From NCBI GenBank assembly GCA_964632995.1, contig CAZWDL010000096.1, positions 1 to 29,685 on the forward strand: a stretch of DNA of 29,685 bases, read 5' to 3'. This stretch comes from CAZWDL01 sp964632995 (lineage in GTDB: Bacteria > Bacteroidota > Bacteroidia > Chitinophagales > Saprospiraceae). Below are positions 1 to 8,516 of this stretch, piece after piece (positions within the stretch are counted from its first letter, which is position 1; every line of letters starts with the position of its first letter). The notes under the pieces were generated by a model. The model was not told the DNA's origin and did no database searches. It worked only from the letters and a program-made list of their open reading frames with translations. Position numbers and translations under genes: made by a program.

Positions 1-36
1 TGATCAAAAAAAAAAAAAAACTTCAAATTTTGCTTT

Positions 37-531
37 TTGTCATCTCTCTCTTTGTTACGGCAGTATCTGGCGCCGTTCAAACGGCGGGTGGCACTGTTGA
101 GTTTGCTCCTGTTGGGCAGCATTGGTTTGCAATTGGCAGCACCGCAGGTCGTGCGCCGGTTTCTGGATCAAGCTCAGCAGGGCAGTTCGAGCCAGGTGCT
201 GGTGGGAACGGCCTCCATTTGGTACCCGGCCCTCACGCTCGGCTGCGATGCCGCCGTCATGGCCCTGGCCAACTGCGCGCCGGAAGCCTGCGTGAAAGTG
301 CAGAAGCTGTTTTTGGAAGATCGCCGGGAGGAAGCAGAAGAGCTCTACCGCCGGCTTGTACCCGTCAACCAGGCCGTGACCGCCGCCTACGGCATCGCCG
401 GGCTGAAATACGCCTGCTCCCTGCGCGGCTACCAGGGCGGCTACGTGCGCAGCCCGCTTGCCGAACTGAAGGAGGAAGAGAAAAAGGCAATCCGCGGAAT
501 ACTGGAAGCAGCCTCGTTGCTGGGTGGTTGA
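37..531 (+). CDS. Chimeric ORF: ABC-exporter N-terminus joined to DHDPS-family aldolase C-terminus
   Basis: The 164-residue frame opens with a TTG codon; an in-frame stop lies at the contig edge and there is no upstream ATG. Residues 1-48 look like the start of an ABC exporter transmembrane domain: LRQYLAPFKRR, then a hydrophobic helix and APQVVRRFLDQA. From about residue 53 the protein instead matches the C-terminal part of dihydrodipicolinate synthase / 4-hydroxy-2-oxoglutarate aldolase family enzymes: a GTA..PAL.LGCDAAV..LAN.AP segment, the paired helices around EELYRRLVPVNQAVTA and the YG.AGLKYA motif. The catalytic lysine and tyrosine of the aldolase lie in the missing N-terminal half, and the ABC part lacks its ATPase, so neither half can work alone. 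The switch falls near bases 178-200. I infer an assembly chimera or a recombination scar rather than a functional fusion. Confidence 0.6.
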   Translation: MSSLSLLRQYLAPFKRRVALLSLLLLGSIGLQLAAPQVVRRFLDQAQQGSSSQVLVGTASIWYPALTLGCDAAVMALANCAPEACVKVQKLFLEDRREEAEELYRRLVPVNQAVTAAYGIAGLKYACSLRGYQGGYVRSPLAELKEEEKKAIRGILEAASLLGG

Positions 532-653
532 TGCTCGATCCAGCACGCAAATTGAAGTGGGCCATACGGCTCTTCGCTTCGCTCCGAGAAGTCAGAAGGA
601 GCTTAGCGGGGCTTATTCAGGGAATATTCCAGGCTAACGCCAGGCATCCAGCA

Positions 654-1070
654 TCAAGCCTTCACTTCTTCTACCGACTCAAAAATTTCCTGCTTCAGGA
701 TTTGGAAGTGCGACTGCACCTCCCGCATTCGACGGTCCAGTTTGCGTTGTCTGTCCCGGATTTGCTGCTCGTTCTGGGCAAATTTATTTTCCACCAGAGC
801 GCTGAGTTTGGATTTCTGCTCCTCGATCTTCTCCCGGATACCGGGAAGCGTCTGGTCAACGAAGGCGTTAATGCGTTTTAGCAGCGCTTCGAAATGCTCG
901 CGCCGGTCCGCCTCAGCGGATTTCAGAAAATACTTATCGACGAGTTTGTGAAAAAAGACACTCTCCGCATTCCAGAATTCGACCTGCGACTGCCACTCGC
1001 GCAGCAAGTGGTGCATCTCTTCAACGGAGGCGTGATCGAGGTACTGATTTTTGAATTCTAGTTGGGTCAT
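654..1070 (-). CDS. Small coiled-coil hypothetical protein
   Basis: A 138-residue protein starting MTQLEFKNQYLDHA. An in-frame ATG further upstream (1157) would add 29 basic, low-complexity residues that do not look like protein, so I prefer 1070. The chain is almost all charged and helical: a first segment (about 15-60) has the pattern LLREWQSQVEFW..E..FFHKLVDKYF, and residues 60-135 read as a long amphipathic coiled coil rich in E, K, R and Q. There is no signal peptide or membrane segment, so it is probably cytoplasmic. I do not recognise a named family; similar short helical proteins occur as hypotheticals in Bacteroidota. It is transcribed away from the regulator at 1400 and toward the chimeric ORF, and has no obvious operon partner. 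Confidence 0.7.
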   Translation of the reverse strand: MTQLEFKNQYLDHASVEEMHHLLREWQSQVEFWNAESVFFHKLVDKYFLKSAEADRREHFEALLKRINAFVDQTLPGIREKIEEQKSKLSALVENKFAQNEQQIRDRQRKLDRRMREVQSHFQILKQEIFESVEEVKA

Positions 1071-1198
1071 GGTTTTACATTTTGTAGTAAAGGAAGTTCG
1101 TTTTGTCTTGTAACACGGAAGCGGCCGGCGATGATCAATCCCTTTTTCCCGAGGCACTAAAGAACGAAGTTTTGACGATCGGATACTCCCTATTGGAA

Positions 1199-1233
1199 GG
1201 TCTGGCGTCTGATAGCTGGTTTCTGACGTCTTT
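1199..1233. repeat. Degenerate 7-nt tandem repeat
   Basis: The bases fall into consecutive 7-nt words GGTCTGG, CGTCTGA, TAGCTGG, TTTCTGA, CGTCTTT, with a shared NNTCTGR pattern. It lies in non-coding DNA. The same 7-nt style recurs at 6242-6290 and 28690-28731 with different words. Confidence 0.5.
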
Positions 1234-1360
1234 TTGATCCGACAAGATTAAATTCCCTGCACTTAGTTATATGGCTTCACGCTAACAGGTAGGCGGACTG
1301 ATTTAAGAATTCCTATTCACCATCCTGACTGGCGATGAAAGCAGAAAGCGCCCGCTGAAG

Positions 1361-1395
1361 CTTCAAAATTACTTCAGAATGCCTTCTTATCTTTA
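1361..1395 (+). promoter_or_regulatory. Tandem 11-bp CTTCA repeats and -7-like box before the response regulator
   Basis: CTTCA occurs at 1361 and 1372 and CTTCT at 1383, exactly 11 bp apart. Direct repeats with about 11-bp spacing are the usual binding site of OmpR/PhoB-family regulators. They are followed by TATCTTTA (1388-1395), one base from the Bacteroidota -7 consensus TANNTTTG. The ATG is at 1400, so a transcript from this box would be nearly leaderless. The same CTTCA-N6-CTTCA unit lies before the receptor gene at 3421, which suggests autoregulation by the regulator encoded here. Confidence 0.5.
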
Positions 1396-1399
1396 GGGG

Positions 1400-2089
<690 letters not shown>

Positions 2090-2095
2090 ATACAC

Positions 2096-3364
2096 ATGCG
2101 ACTTCTTACCAAAATAAGCTCTCTTTACCTGCTTATGACCCTGCTGGTATTCGCCGCCGGCGGTATCATAGCCTACCACGTCATTAAAGATGAGATCGAT
2201 GCCGAACACCGGCGCTTTCTGCGGCATCGACTGGCGCGTATCGCGGAGCTGATCGCTAACGGGGAGCAGGTACCTACTTACGACGGCGAAAAGCTCGATG
2301 TAATACCGCTGGGGCCTGATGCCCGGGAGCAATCCTTCCGCTTTTCGGATACGCTGGTCTGGCATTCTTACCTCAAGCGTATGGAAAGCCATTACAAACT
2401 CAGCGCGGTACAAAAGATCGGCGACCAGCATTATTATATGGAAACCTTCGATGTCATCGTAGAGGCTGATGATATCATGGAGACAGTCATTCGGGCGCTG
2501 AGCCGGATTTTCCTGTTGTTGCTCATCGTCGTCGGCGTGGTTGGCGCCTTGTTCTCCGCGCGTATATTCCGGCCCTTCAACAAGACGCTCAACCGAATCC
2601 GGGACTTTAACGTCCAAAGTAATGAACCCCTGGACCTGCCGAAGACCAGCACCATGGAATTTAAGCGGCTGAACTACTTCGTCGGGAAAATGGCCGATCG
2701 CAACCGCCGGGAATACCAGGCGCTGAAAGAATTTTCCGAAAATGCCTCTCACGAAATGCAAACACCGCTCTCCATCGCCCGCGGTAAACTTGATTTGCTC
2801 CTTGACTCGCCCAATCTGGGTGATCAGGACCTGGGACTGGTTATCTCTGCACAGCAATCTATCCAAAAGCTCTCCAAACTCGGCCGGTCGCTCTCGCTGC
2901 TGACCAAAATTGAAAATGAAGAATTCCGGAGTGAGGGGCCCAGCAATATGTCGGCTTTGCTGAAAAGCATCATCGATCAGTTTGAGGAGCTGATTAGCCT
3001 CAAATCATTGACGCTGGAACAAACTGTTGAAGAGCAGGTGTCTGTTCCTATGGATCCCGTGCTGGCAGATGTGCTGTTAACCAATTTATTCCAAAATGCC
3101 GTGCGTCACAATCTCAAGGGGGGCTACATCAAAGTAGATCTCAACCAAGAGCGGTTGCTTATTCAAAATACGGGCCCGCCGCCGCAGGTTCCTACCGAAG
3201 AACTGTTTAATCGCTTTCGCAAAGATCGTCAGAGCGGAGAATCCCTGGGCCTGGGCCTGGCCATCGTGCGCCGTATCTGCGATATGAACAACCTTCAGGT
3301 CCGGTACCGCTACCAGCAGGAGCGGCACGTGGTGGAAGTGCGCTTCCCCGATGCCGCTTCCTGA
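2096..3364 (+). CDS. Two-component sensor histidine kinase
   Basis: A 422-residue membrane kinase. Transmembrane helices lie at about 8-28 and 136-156 and enclose a periplasmic sensor domain of roughly 105 residues with no recognisable family. A short linker (about 157-210) leads to the HisKA helix, with phospho-accepting H219 in ENASHEMQTPLS. The ATPase domain has an N-box (NLFQNAVRHN, 330-339) and a G2 box (ESLGLGLAIV, 382-391). Where most kinases have DxGxG the G1 region reads IQNTGPPP, a variant seen in Bacteroidota kinases of this type, so ATP binding is probably retained. It lies 6 bp downstream of the response regulator and should phosphorylate D51 of that protein. Confidence 0.93.
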   Translation: MRLLTKISSLYLLMTLLVFAAGGIIAYHVIKDEIDAEHRRFLRHRLARIAELIANGEQVPTYDGEKLDVIPLGPDAREQSFRFSDTLVWHSYLKRMESHYKLSAVQKIGDQHYYMETFDVIVEADDIMETVIRALSRIFLLLLIVVGVVGALFSARIFRPFNKTLNRIRDFNVQSNEPLDLPKTSTMEFKRLNYFVGKMADRNRREYQALKEFSENASHEMQTPLSIARGKLDLLLDSPNLGDQDLGLVISAQQSIQKLSKLGRSLSLLTKIENEEFRSEGPSNMSALLKSIIDQFEELISLKSLTLEQTVEEQVSVPMDPVLADVLLTNLFQNAVRHNLKGGYIKVDLNQERLLIQNTGPPPQVPTEELFNRFRKDRQSGESLGLGLAIVRRICDMNNLQVRYRYQQERHVVEVRFPDAAS

Positions 3365-3420
3365 TGACTTTTTTAACAAAACACCGGTAAACAGCCAGGA
3401 TATATTGGAATAATTAAAAT

Positions 3421-3436
3421 CTTCAGATTTCCTTCA
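3421..3436 (+). promoter_or_regulatory. CTTCA-N6-CTTCA direct repeat upstream of the receptor gene
   Basis: CTTCA at 3421 and at 3432 are exactly 11 bp apart. Weaker copies continue in phase (CTACC at 3443, CCTCA at 3454). The repeat lies about 48-63 bp before the start predicted from the -7 box at 3470, a normal position for an activating OmpR-family regulator. It matches the repeat before the response regulator gene at 1361. Confidence 0.5.
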
Positions 3437-3469
3437 AACTTGCTACCAACTCTCCTCAGAGTAGCCCCC

Positions 3470-3477
3470 TATCTTTG
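3470..3477 (+). promoter_or_regulatory. Bacteroidota -7 promoter box (TATCTTTG)
   Basis: TATCTTTG matches the TANNTTTG -7 element of the Bacteroidota primary sigma factor. Transcription would begin near 3484, leaving a leader of about 115 nt before the receptor ATG. A -33 TTG at the right distance is not clear, which fits an activator-dependent promoter. Confidence 0.6.
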
Positions 3478-3597
3478 TACTGTAGTTTAAACAAAAAGGG
3501 TTTATTACAAATCATTAGAGCAACATTCTCTCTAATTCCTTGTTTAAACACCGTTTCACCTAGATTACCTGACTTAACACATAGAAAAAGCTGGATT

Positions 3598-6039
3598 ATG
3601 TTCCCCACCCGTTTGTTATTCGTTTTACTTGCTATTGTTCTTCCCGCGGCCGGTCTGTCGGCGCAAGATAATGAGCAAGCTCTTATCCGCGGTAAGGTGC
3701 TGGATGAGACTACCAATGAACCTCTGGAATTTGCTACCGTTACCGTGCTGGCGAAAGATTCGCAAGAACTGGTTACCGGCGGGACAACCGATATTGAAGG
3801 GAATTTTGAAATCCCGGTGCCGATAGGTGCCTATGATATTAAGATCGACTTTCTTTCTTTTTTGCCGAAAACCATAGAGGATGTAATGATCAGCGAGGAA
3901 AATCCCGAAGTGGATCTGGGGACCCTTATACTTGCACCTGATGCTGAGGTGCTTGAAAGCGTGGAGGTCATCGGTGAAAGGAGCCAGCTTCAAATCGGAT
4001 TGGACAAACGCGTATTCAACGTCGGAAAAGACCTGTCGCGTGTCGGTGGGTCCGCGGCCGATCTGCTCGATAACATTCCTTCTGTCGTCGTCGACGGCGA
4101 AGGCAATATTAGCTTGCGGGGCAGTGGCAGCGTTCGGATTCTGATCGACGGCAAACCCTCCGGACTGATCGGCATCGGCGATGCCCAGGGCCTGCAATTG
4201 CTGCAGAGCAATATGATCGAATCCGTAGAGATCATTACCAACCCCTCGGCTAAGTATCAGGCGGAAGGGACGGCCGGTATCATCAATATCATTCTTAAAA
4301 AAGAGAAAAAGGAAGGCATCAACGGATCCTTCGATTTCAATACCGGCTGGCCGCACAACCACGGCGCGGCCGCCAATATCAATATCCGCCGCAACTGGAT
4401 CAACCTGTTCGGCAACTTTGGCGTCAACTACCGCGAGCGTCTTGGCGGTGGTAATACCTTTCAGCAGTTTTTCCGGTCCGATACAACTTTTTTCACCGAA
4501 TTGGATCGCGACCGCACCCGCACGGGCTTTGGCCTAAATACCCAGGTGGGGGCCGACATTTACCTCAATCCCACCAACACCCTGACGACCTCTTTTCTGT
4601 ACCGCAAGGGGAATGACGATAATTTCAACGAAACGATCTATCGCGATTACGACGAGGACTTTATCCTGGATGACATCACCGAGCGGATCGACAACGAGAA
4701 AGAAGATGAGTCAACAGTGGAATACAACCTCAATTATCGCCGCACTTTTGATAAAGAAAAGCAGGAACTGACGGTGGATGTGCAGTTTCAGAACAACGAT
4801 GAAGTGGAAAGCTCGGATATCGAAGAACGGCTTGTCGACGAAATGATGCGCCCCATCGGGACGGACCCGCTCTTACAGCGTTCCCTTAATGACGAAGGAG
4901 AGCGCCGCCTGCTCCTGCAAGCCGATTATACGCATCCTTTCGGTGAGGAGGGACGTCTGGAAGCCGGTTACTTTTCTACCTTCCGGCATATCGACAATGA
5001 GTACCGGGTAGAGGAACAAAACGATGCCGGGGAGTGGGAACTCCTCGAAAACTTCTCTAACATCTTCGATTACGATGAAAATATCTACGCGCTCTACACG
5101 ACCGCCGGCAACAAATTCGGTCGCTTTTCGCTGCAGGGAGGATTGCGCGCAGAGTACTCCGATATCCGCACCGAACTGGAGGAAACCAACGAGGTCAACG
5201 ACCGCTCTTACCTCAATCTTTTCCCCAGCATCTACCTGGGGTACGAATTGCCCGCCGACCAGAACATACAGGTGAGTTACAGCCGACGTATTCGCCGGCC
5301 GCGCTTCTGGGATCTCAATCCTTTTTTTAGCTTCAGCGATAACCGCAATATCCGCAGCGGTAATCCCGACCTGAATCCGGAACTGACCGATTCCTACGAG
5401 ATCACTTATCTCAAATACTGGGACAAGGTATCCATCAGCGGGTCGGCTTATTATCGGCATACGACGGATGTGATCGACCGCATCACGCGCCTGCTCAATG
5501 ACTCGACAACGATCTCCCGCCCCGAAAACCTGCTGGAAGAGGACAACTTCGGCCTGGAAATGATCGTATCCAGCGATATCGGCAAGTGGTGGAAACTCAA
5601 CGGCAGCTTCAACTTCTTCCGCTCCATTACCGACGGTGGCAACCTGGGTGAAGAGTTCTCTGCTGATACCTACGCCTGGACAGGTCGCGTCAATTCGCGA
5701 ATGACCTTCTGGAAAAAACTCGATTTCCAGCTCATGTTCAATTATCGCGGACCGCAAATACGACCGCAAGGCGAACGCAAGGCGATTGCCTACCTCGACG
5801 CTGGTTTGAGCATGGACGTCCTCAAAGGCAGAGGTTCTCTGAATCTCAATGTTCGCGACGTGTTCAACTCACGCCGGTACCGTTTTATCACCGATATTGA
5901 AAACCTTTATTCTGAAGGGGATTTCCGTTGGAGCGTCCGCACCGTGACTCTCGGCTTTACCTATCGCCTCAATCAAAATGATAAGCGCCAGGGCGGCCGT
6001 CGCGGCGGCGGTGGCGATTACGGCGGCGATGAATACTAA
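3598..6039 (+). CDS. TonB-dependent outer-membrane beta-barrel receptor
   Basis: This 813-residue outer-membrane receptor starts at the ATG that begins a clear signal peptide (FPTRLLFVLLAIVLPAAGLSAQ). The open frame extends 41 codons further upstream but lacks protein-like character and would cover the leader. Residues 29-115 form a carboxypeptidase-regulatory-like beta sandwich (IRGKVLDETTNEPLEFATV), about 125-225 a TonB plug (SLRGSGSVRILIDGKPSGL, IESVEIITNPSAKYQAEG), and the rest a barrel of the OMP_b-brl_3 type with the hallmark SYSRRIRRPRFWDLNPF and SGNPDLNPELTDSYEI. The chain ends in a Gly/Arg/Asp-rich tail after the last strand. The substrate is unknown. The adjacent two-component pair and the matching CTTCA repeats suggest that pair controls it, and a strong terminator follows. 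Confidence 0.93.
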   Translation: MFPTRLLFVLLAIVLPAAGLSAQDNEQALIRGKVLDETTNEPLEFATVTVLAKDSQELVTGGTTDIEGNFEIPVPIGAYDIKIDFLSFLPKTIEDVMISEENPEVDLGTLILAPDAEVLESVEVIGERSQLQIGLDKRVFNVGKDLSRVGGSAADLLDNIPSVVVDGEGNISLRGSGSVRILIDGKPSGLIGIGDAQGLQLLQSNMIESVEIITNPSAKYQAEGTAGIINIILKKEKKEGINGSFDFNTGWPHNHGAAANINIRRNWINLFGNFGVNYRERLGGGNTFQQFFRSDTTFFTELDRDRTRTGFGLNTQVGADIYLNPTNTLTTSFLYRKGNDDNFNETIYRDYDEDFILDDITERIDNEKEDESTVEYNLNYRRTFDKEKQELTVDVQFQNNDEVESSDIEERLVDEMMRPIGTDPLLQRSLNDEGERRLLLQADYTHPFGEEGRLEAGYFSTFRHIDNEYRVEEQNDAGEWELLENFSNIFDYDENIYALYTTAGNKFGRFSLQGGLRAEYSDIRTELEETNEVNDRSYLNLFPSIYLGYELPADQNIQVSYSRRIRRPRFWDLNPFFSFSDNRNIRSGNPDLNPELTDSYEITYLKYWDKVSISGSAYYRHTTDVIDRITRLLNDSTTISRPENLLEEDNFGLEMIVSSDIGKWWKLNGSFNFFRSITDGGNLGEEFSADTYAWTGRVNSRMTFWKKLDFQLMFNYRGPQIRPQGERKAIAYLDAGLSMDVLKGRGSLNLNVRDVFNSRRYRFITDIENLYSEGDFRWSVRTVTLGFTYRLNQNDKRQGGRRGGGGDYGGDEY

Positions 6040-6100
6040 TACGCCGCCCTGTATCTGAAACACTACCCTCTACTGTTTGTGATTGGCATTACACCTTTGA

Positions 6101-6135
6101 CAGGCTGGCCGGTTCTTCCGGTACAGCCTGTTTTT
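6101..6135 (+). terminator. Rho-independent terminator of the receptor gene
   Basis: CAGGCTG and CAGCCTG form a perfect 7-bp outer stem and CCGG/CCGG an inner stem, separated by small bulges around a TTCTT loop. TTTTT follows directly. It lies 62 bp after the receptor stop codon on the same strand. Confidence 0.88.
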
Positions 6136-6241
6136 AAGTATTGAAGGGAGGACCACGAGCGGAGGATATATAGTTTTCGCAGCCCGGCCAGGCTACGAGC
6201 AATACGCTGCCCCGGATAACTATTCTCTACCCGGGCTAAGC

Positions 6242-6290
6242 AGCCAACCGCCTACAGCCAACAGCCAAACACTAACCACCCACCGCATAC
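6242..6290. repeat. Degenerate 7-nt tandem repeat overlapping the aspartokinase stop
   Basis: Consecutive 7-nt words read AGCCAAC, CGCCTAC, AGCCAAC, AGCCAAA, CACTAAC, CACCCAC, CGCATAC. The last words run into the aspartokinase reading frame and encode its final residues (YAVGG). The array therefore spans the stop codon. Confidence 0.6.
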
Positions 6291-7609
6291 CGCTCCGCCA
6301 GTTCCGGAAACAACTGCCGGTTGAGCAGGCGAAGCGCCTGTTCTTTGTAAACCCTATTGACGAGCAGAGAGATATTGTTGTTACTGCCGCCGTAGGAAAC
6401 CATGCGTACCGGCGTATCGCCCAGGGCGGCGAAGATGCGCTGTACATGGGTGTTTTCCTTCCCCAGGTTATCCCCAACCACACAGATGATGGACTGTCCC
6501 GTCTCCACGCTTACCTCTCCGAAAACCCGCAGTTCGGCCAGAATATTTTCCAAAAAAGAAGCATCGTCTATAGTGAGCGAGACGGCCACTTCGGAAGTGG
6601 TGATCATATCGATGGGGGTGCGGTATTTTTCAAAAAGCTCAAAGACGCGGCGCAGGAAGCCGTAGGCCATCAGCATGCGGTGCGAGCGGATTTTGATCGC
6701 GATGATGTCATCTTTGGCAGCGATGGCCGCCACGGTACTGCCGGAAGGACGGGTCGAAATCAGGGTGCCTTCCGCCTGCGGATCGAAGGTGTTCTTCAGC
6801 CGGATCGGAACGCCCTGGCGCTCAGCGGGCAGCACACAGGTAGGATGCAGGATCTTGGCGCCAAAGTAAGCGAGCTCCGCCGCCTCCCGGTAGGATACCT
6901 GCCGAACCGGATAGGTGTGTTCCACCACCCGCGGATCGTTGTTGTGTATACCGTCGATATCGGTCCAGATCTGGATCTCTTCCGATCCCAGGGCTGCGCC
7001 GATCAAGGTAGCGGTGTAATCGCTGCCTCCCCGTTTGAGGTTATCCACCTCCCCGCGGTCATTACGGCAAATGTAACCCTGCGTGATAAAGCAGGGGATG
7101 CCGGAGTCCAGCAAGGAAGGAAGTTTCTCGCTGGTGAAACTCAGATCGGGCTCCCCGTAAGGATCGGTGCGCATAAATTCGAGCGCGGGCAGCAGTACGG
7201 CTTCCTGGCCACGGCTCTGCAAATAGAAATGAAACAGATGGGTGGAAAGCAATTCGCCCTGGGCAAGGATCTCTTTGGCCAGCTGAACACTGAAGGACCG
7301 CTCCAGCGTCTCCTCCAGAAAATGGAAATGCCGGTCGAGTACAGTCCGGCCATGGCGGATATCGGCTCGCTCCTGAAAGAGATCGTAGATAAATACTTCG
7401 TATTCTTCGCGCAGGGTCACCAGAAATTCACCGGCTTCTGCTACCCGGCCCGTTTCGAGCAATTGGTTGAGATGAACAAGCTTGTTGGTAGTGCCGGCAA
7501 CCGCCGAGAGAACGACTACCTTCGGCGTTCCGTCGTCGATGAGTGTCGCTACATTCTTCATACCGGCAGGGCTGCCCACTGAGGTCCCGCCGAATTTCAA
7601 TACATGCAT
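6272..7609 (-). CDS. lysC: Aspartokinase
   Basis: A 445-residue monofunctional aspartokinase that phosphorylates L-aspartate in the first step of lysine, threonine and methionine synthesis. The N-terminal kinase domain begins with the signature KFGGTSVGS (5-13) and contains FITQGYICRNDRGEVDNLKRGGSDYTA and the WTDIDGIHNNDPRVV segment of the amino-acid kinase fold. Two ACT domains fill about 300-440 (IDMITTSEVAVSLTID; ISLLVNRVYKEQALRLLN), so feedback control by an amino acid is expected. The length is normal and there is no homoserine dehydrogenase domain. A second ACT-domain protein is transcribed divergently from the same intergenic region, which may link the two in regulation. Confidence 0.95.
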   Translation of the reverse strand: MHVLKFGGTSVGSPAGMKNVATLIDDGTPKVVVLSAVAGTTNKLVHLNQLLETGRVAEAGEFLVTLREEYEVFIYDLFQERADIRHGRTVLDRHFHFLEETLERSFSVQLAKEILAQGELLSTHLFHFYLQSRGQEAVLLPALEFMRTDPYGEPDLSFTSEKLPSLLDSGIPCFITQGYICRNDRGEVDNLKRGGSDYTATLIGAALGSEEIQIWTDIDGIHNNDPRVVEHTYPVRQVSYREAAELAYFGAKILHPTCVLPAERQGVPIRLKNTFDPQAEGTLISTRPSGSTVAAIAAKDDIIAIKIRSHRMLMAYGFLRRVFELFEKYRTPIDMITTSEVAVSLTIDDASFLENILAELRVFGEVSVETGQSIICVVGDNLGKENTHVQRIFAALGDTPVRMVSYGGSNNNISLLVNRVYKEQALRLLNRQLFPELAERYAVGG

Positions 7610-7701
7610 AGATTTAATTGATTTAACACGAACGCTTAATTGTGTTTTTTCTCAGAGGACTGTAAAAGTAGAATCTGCTTAAGGTTTTCACCAAAAAATT
7701 G

Positions 7702-7746
7702 ACTAAATTGAACTAAATTTTCACTAATTGTTAGGAATTTAACAAT
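7702..7746. promoter_or_regulatory. Operator-like repeats between aspartokinase and ACT-protein genes
   Basis: ACTAA occurs at 7702, 7712 and 7723, 10-11 bp apart, on one face of the helix. Next to it is an inverted repeat ATTGTTA-GGAATT-TAACAAT (7727-7746). Both lie in the 217-bp divergent promoter region. Regulator binding is an inference; no clear TANNTTTG box is visible in either direction. Confidence 0.35.
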
Positions 7747-7826
7747 AGGGGTATGACTTGAGGCGCTCCTTGCTTCTCTGTCCCGGCAGGTATTTCTTCC
7801 GGGTTACCCCCCGCAATAATCATCTA

Positions 7827-8483
7827 ATGATCACCATATCCGAAATTGTCACTCGCCTGGTGGCGCGCTCTCCTTTTGTTTCGGAGGCCTTGTCGCAGGG
7901 CTTGATCAATGTGTCCGCCCTGGCCCGGCAGTACCAGCCGGAGGTAGAGCGGCAGTTGGGTAGGCCGGTGAAGCCCGGCGCGATCGTCATGGCGATCAAT
8001 CGCATGCAGCACGGAGAGATTACTTTTGTGGAAAAGGACCTGCGCCGCTTTTTCCGGCGGCTCAGTGATATTAGTGTACGCTCCAATTTGCAGGACTACA
8101 CGTTCGCCAATTCAGATACGCTGCTCGCTGCTCAGGCCCGGCTGTTAGACCTGGTCGGTCAGCAGCCCAAGGGATTTTTTACCTTCAGTCAGGGTATCGC
8201 GGAAACCACTGTCATCGTCAACGAGGCAATGCAGAAAAAAATGGAGGAGCTCTTTACGGGGGAAAAACTACTGGATAAAGAGGAGGACCTGTCGGCCATT
8301 ACGCTGATGCTGCCGGCGGAAAACCGCTCTTTGTACGGCGTTTATTATTACATTCTTAAAGACCTGGCCTGGGCGGGTGTAAACCTCGTCGAGCTGATCT
8401 CCACTTCCAATGAATTTAACATCATCGTGAAAAACGAAGATCTAGATCTGGCTTTCTCTACCCTGATGCGGCTCAAACAATAA
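7827..8483 (+). CDS. ACT-domain regulatory protein
   Basis: This 218-residue soluble protein is started at MITISEIVTRLV; the open frame continues 23 codons upstream but those residues are basic and unstructured. Residues 1-80 are helical (SEIVTRLVARSPFVSEALSQGLINVSALARQY) and might bind DNA, though I cannot show a helix-turn-helix. The C-terminal part (about 145-215) fits a divergent ACT domain: ITLMLPAENRSLYGVYYYILKDLAW, then NLVELISTSNEFNIIVKNEDLDLAFSTL. ACT domains bind amino acids and regulate metabolism. The gene is divergent from aspartokinase, which carries its own ACT pair, so it may sense an aspartate-family amino acid. No enzymatic domain is present. The role is inferred from domain and neighbour only. 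Confidence 0.82.
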   Translation: MITISEIVTRLVARSPFVSEALSQGLINVSALARQYQPEVERQLGRPVKPGAIVMAINRMQHGEITFVEKDLRRFFRRLSDISVRSNLQDYTFANSDTLLAAQARLLDLVGQQPKGFFTFSQGIAETTVIVNEAMQKKMEELFTGEKLLDKEEDLSAITLMLPAENRSLYGVYYYILKDLAWAGVNLVELISTSNEFNIIVKNEDLDLAFSTLMRLKQ

Positions 8484-8516
8484 TCCGCGACAAGCTGGAG
8501 ATACACTAATTTTCTA

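Larger units (their letters stand above)
1071..1399. other. Non-coding stretch between divergent genes
   Basis: This 329-bp gap separates the divergent coiled-coil gene and the response regulator. I see no gene in it. It holds a short heptameric repeat patch (1199-1233) and, at its right end, tandem CTTCA direct repeats directly before the response regulator start. No TANNTTTG box is visible for the minus-strand gene. Confidence 0.6.

Noticed and set aside
6..20. Run of 15 A at the contig start
   Set aside because: It is low-complexity sequence at an assembly edge and gives no reliable signal.
30..881. 283-codon plus-strand frame
   Set aside because: It overlaps the aldolase-like frame and the coiled-coil gene on the other strand, and its translation is low-complexity and Arg/Gly-rich.
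4873..5769. 298-codon minus-strand frame
   Set aside because: It is antisense to the beta-barrel receptor, whose barrel motifs are clear.
6083..6100. TTGGCATTACACCTTTG resembling a sigma-54 promoter
   Set aside because: The required GC at the -12 position is missing, and no gene starts downstream on that strand.
6446..7582. 378-codon plus-strand frame
   Set aside because: It is antisense to the well-supported aspartokinase gene.
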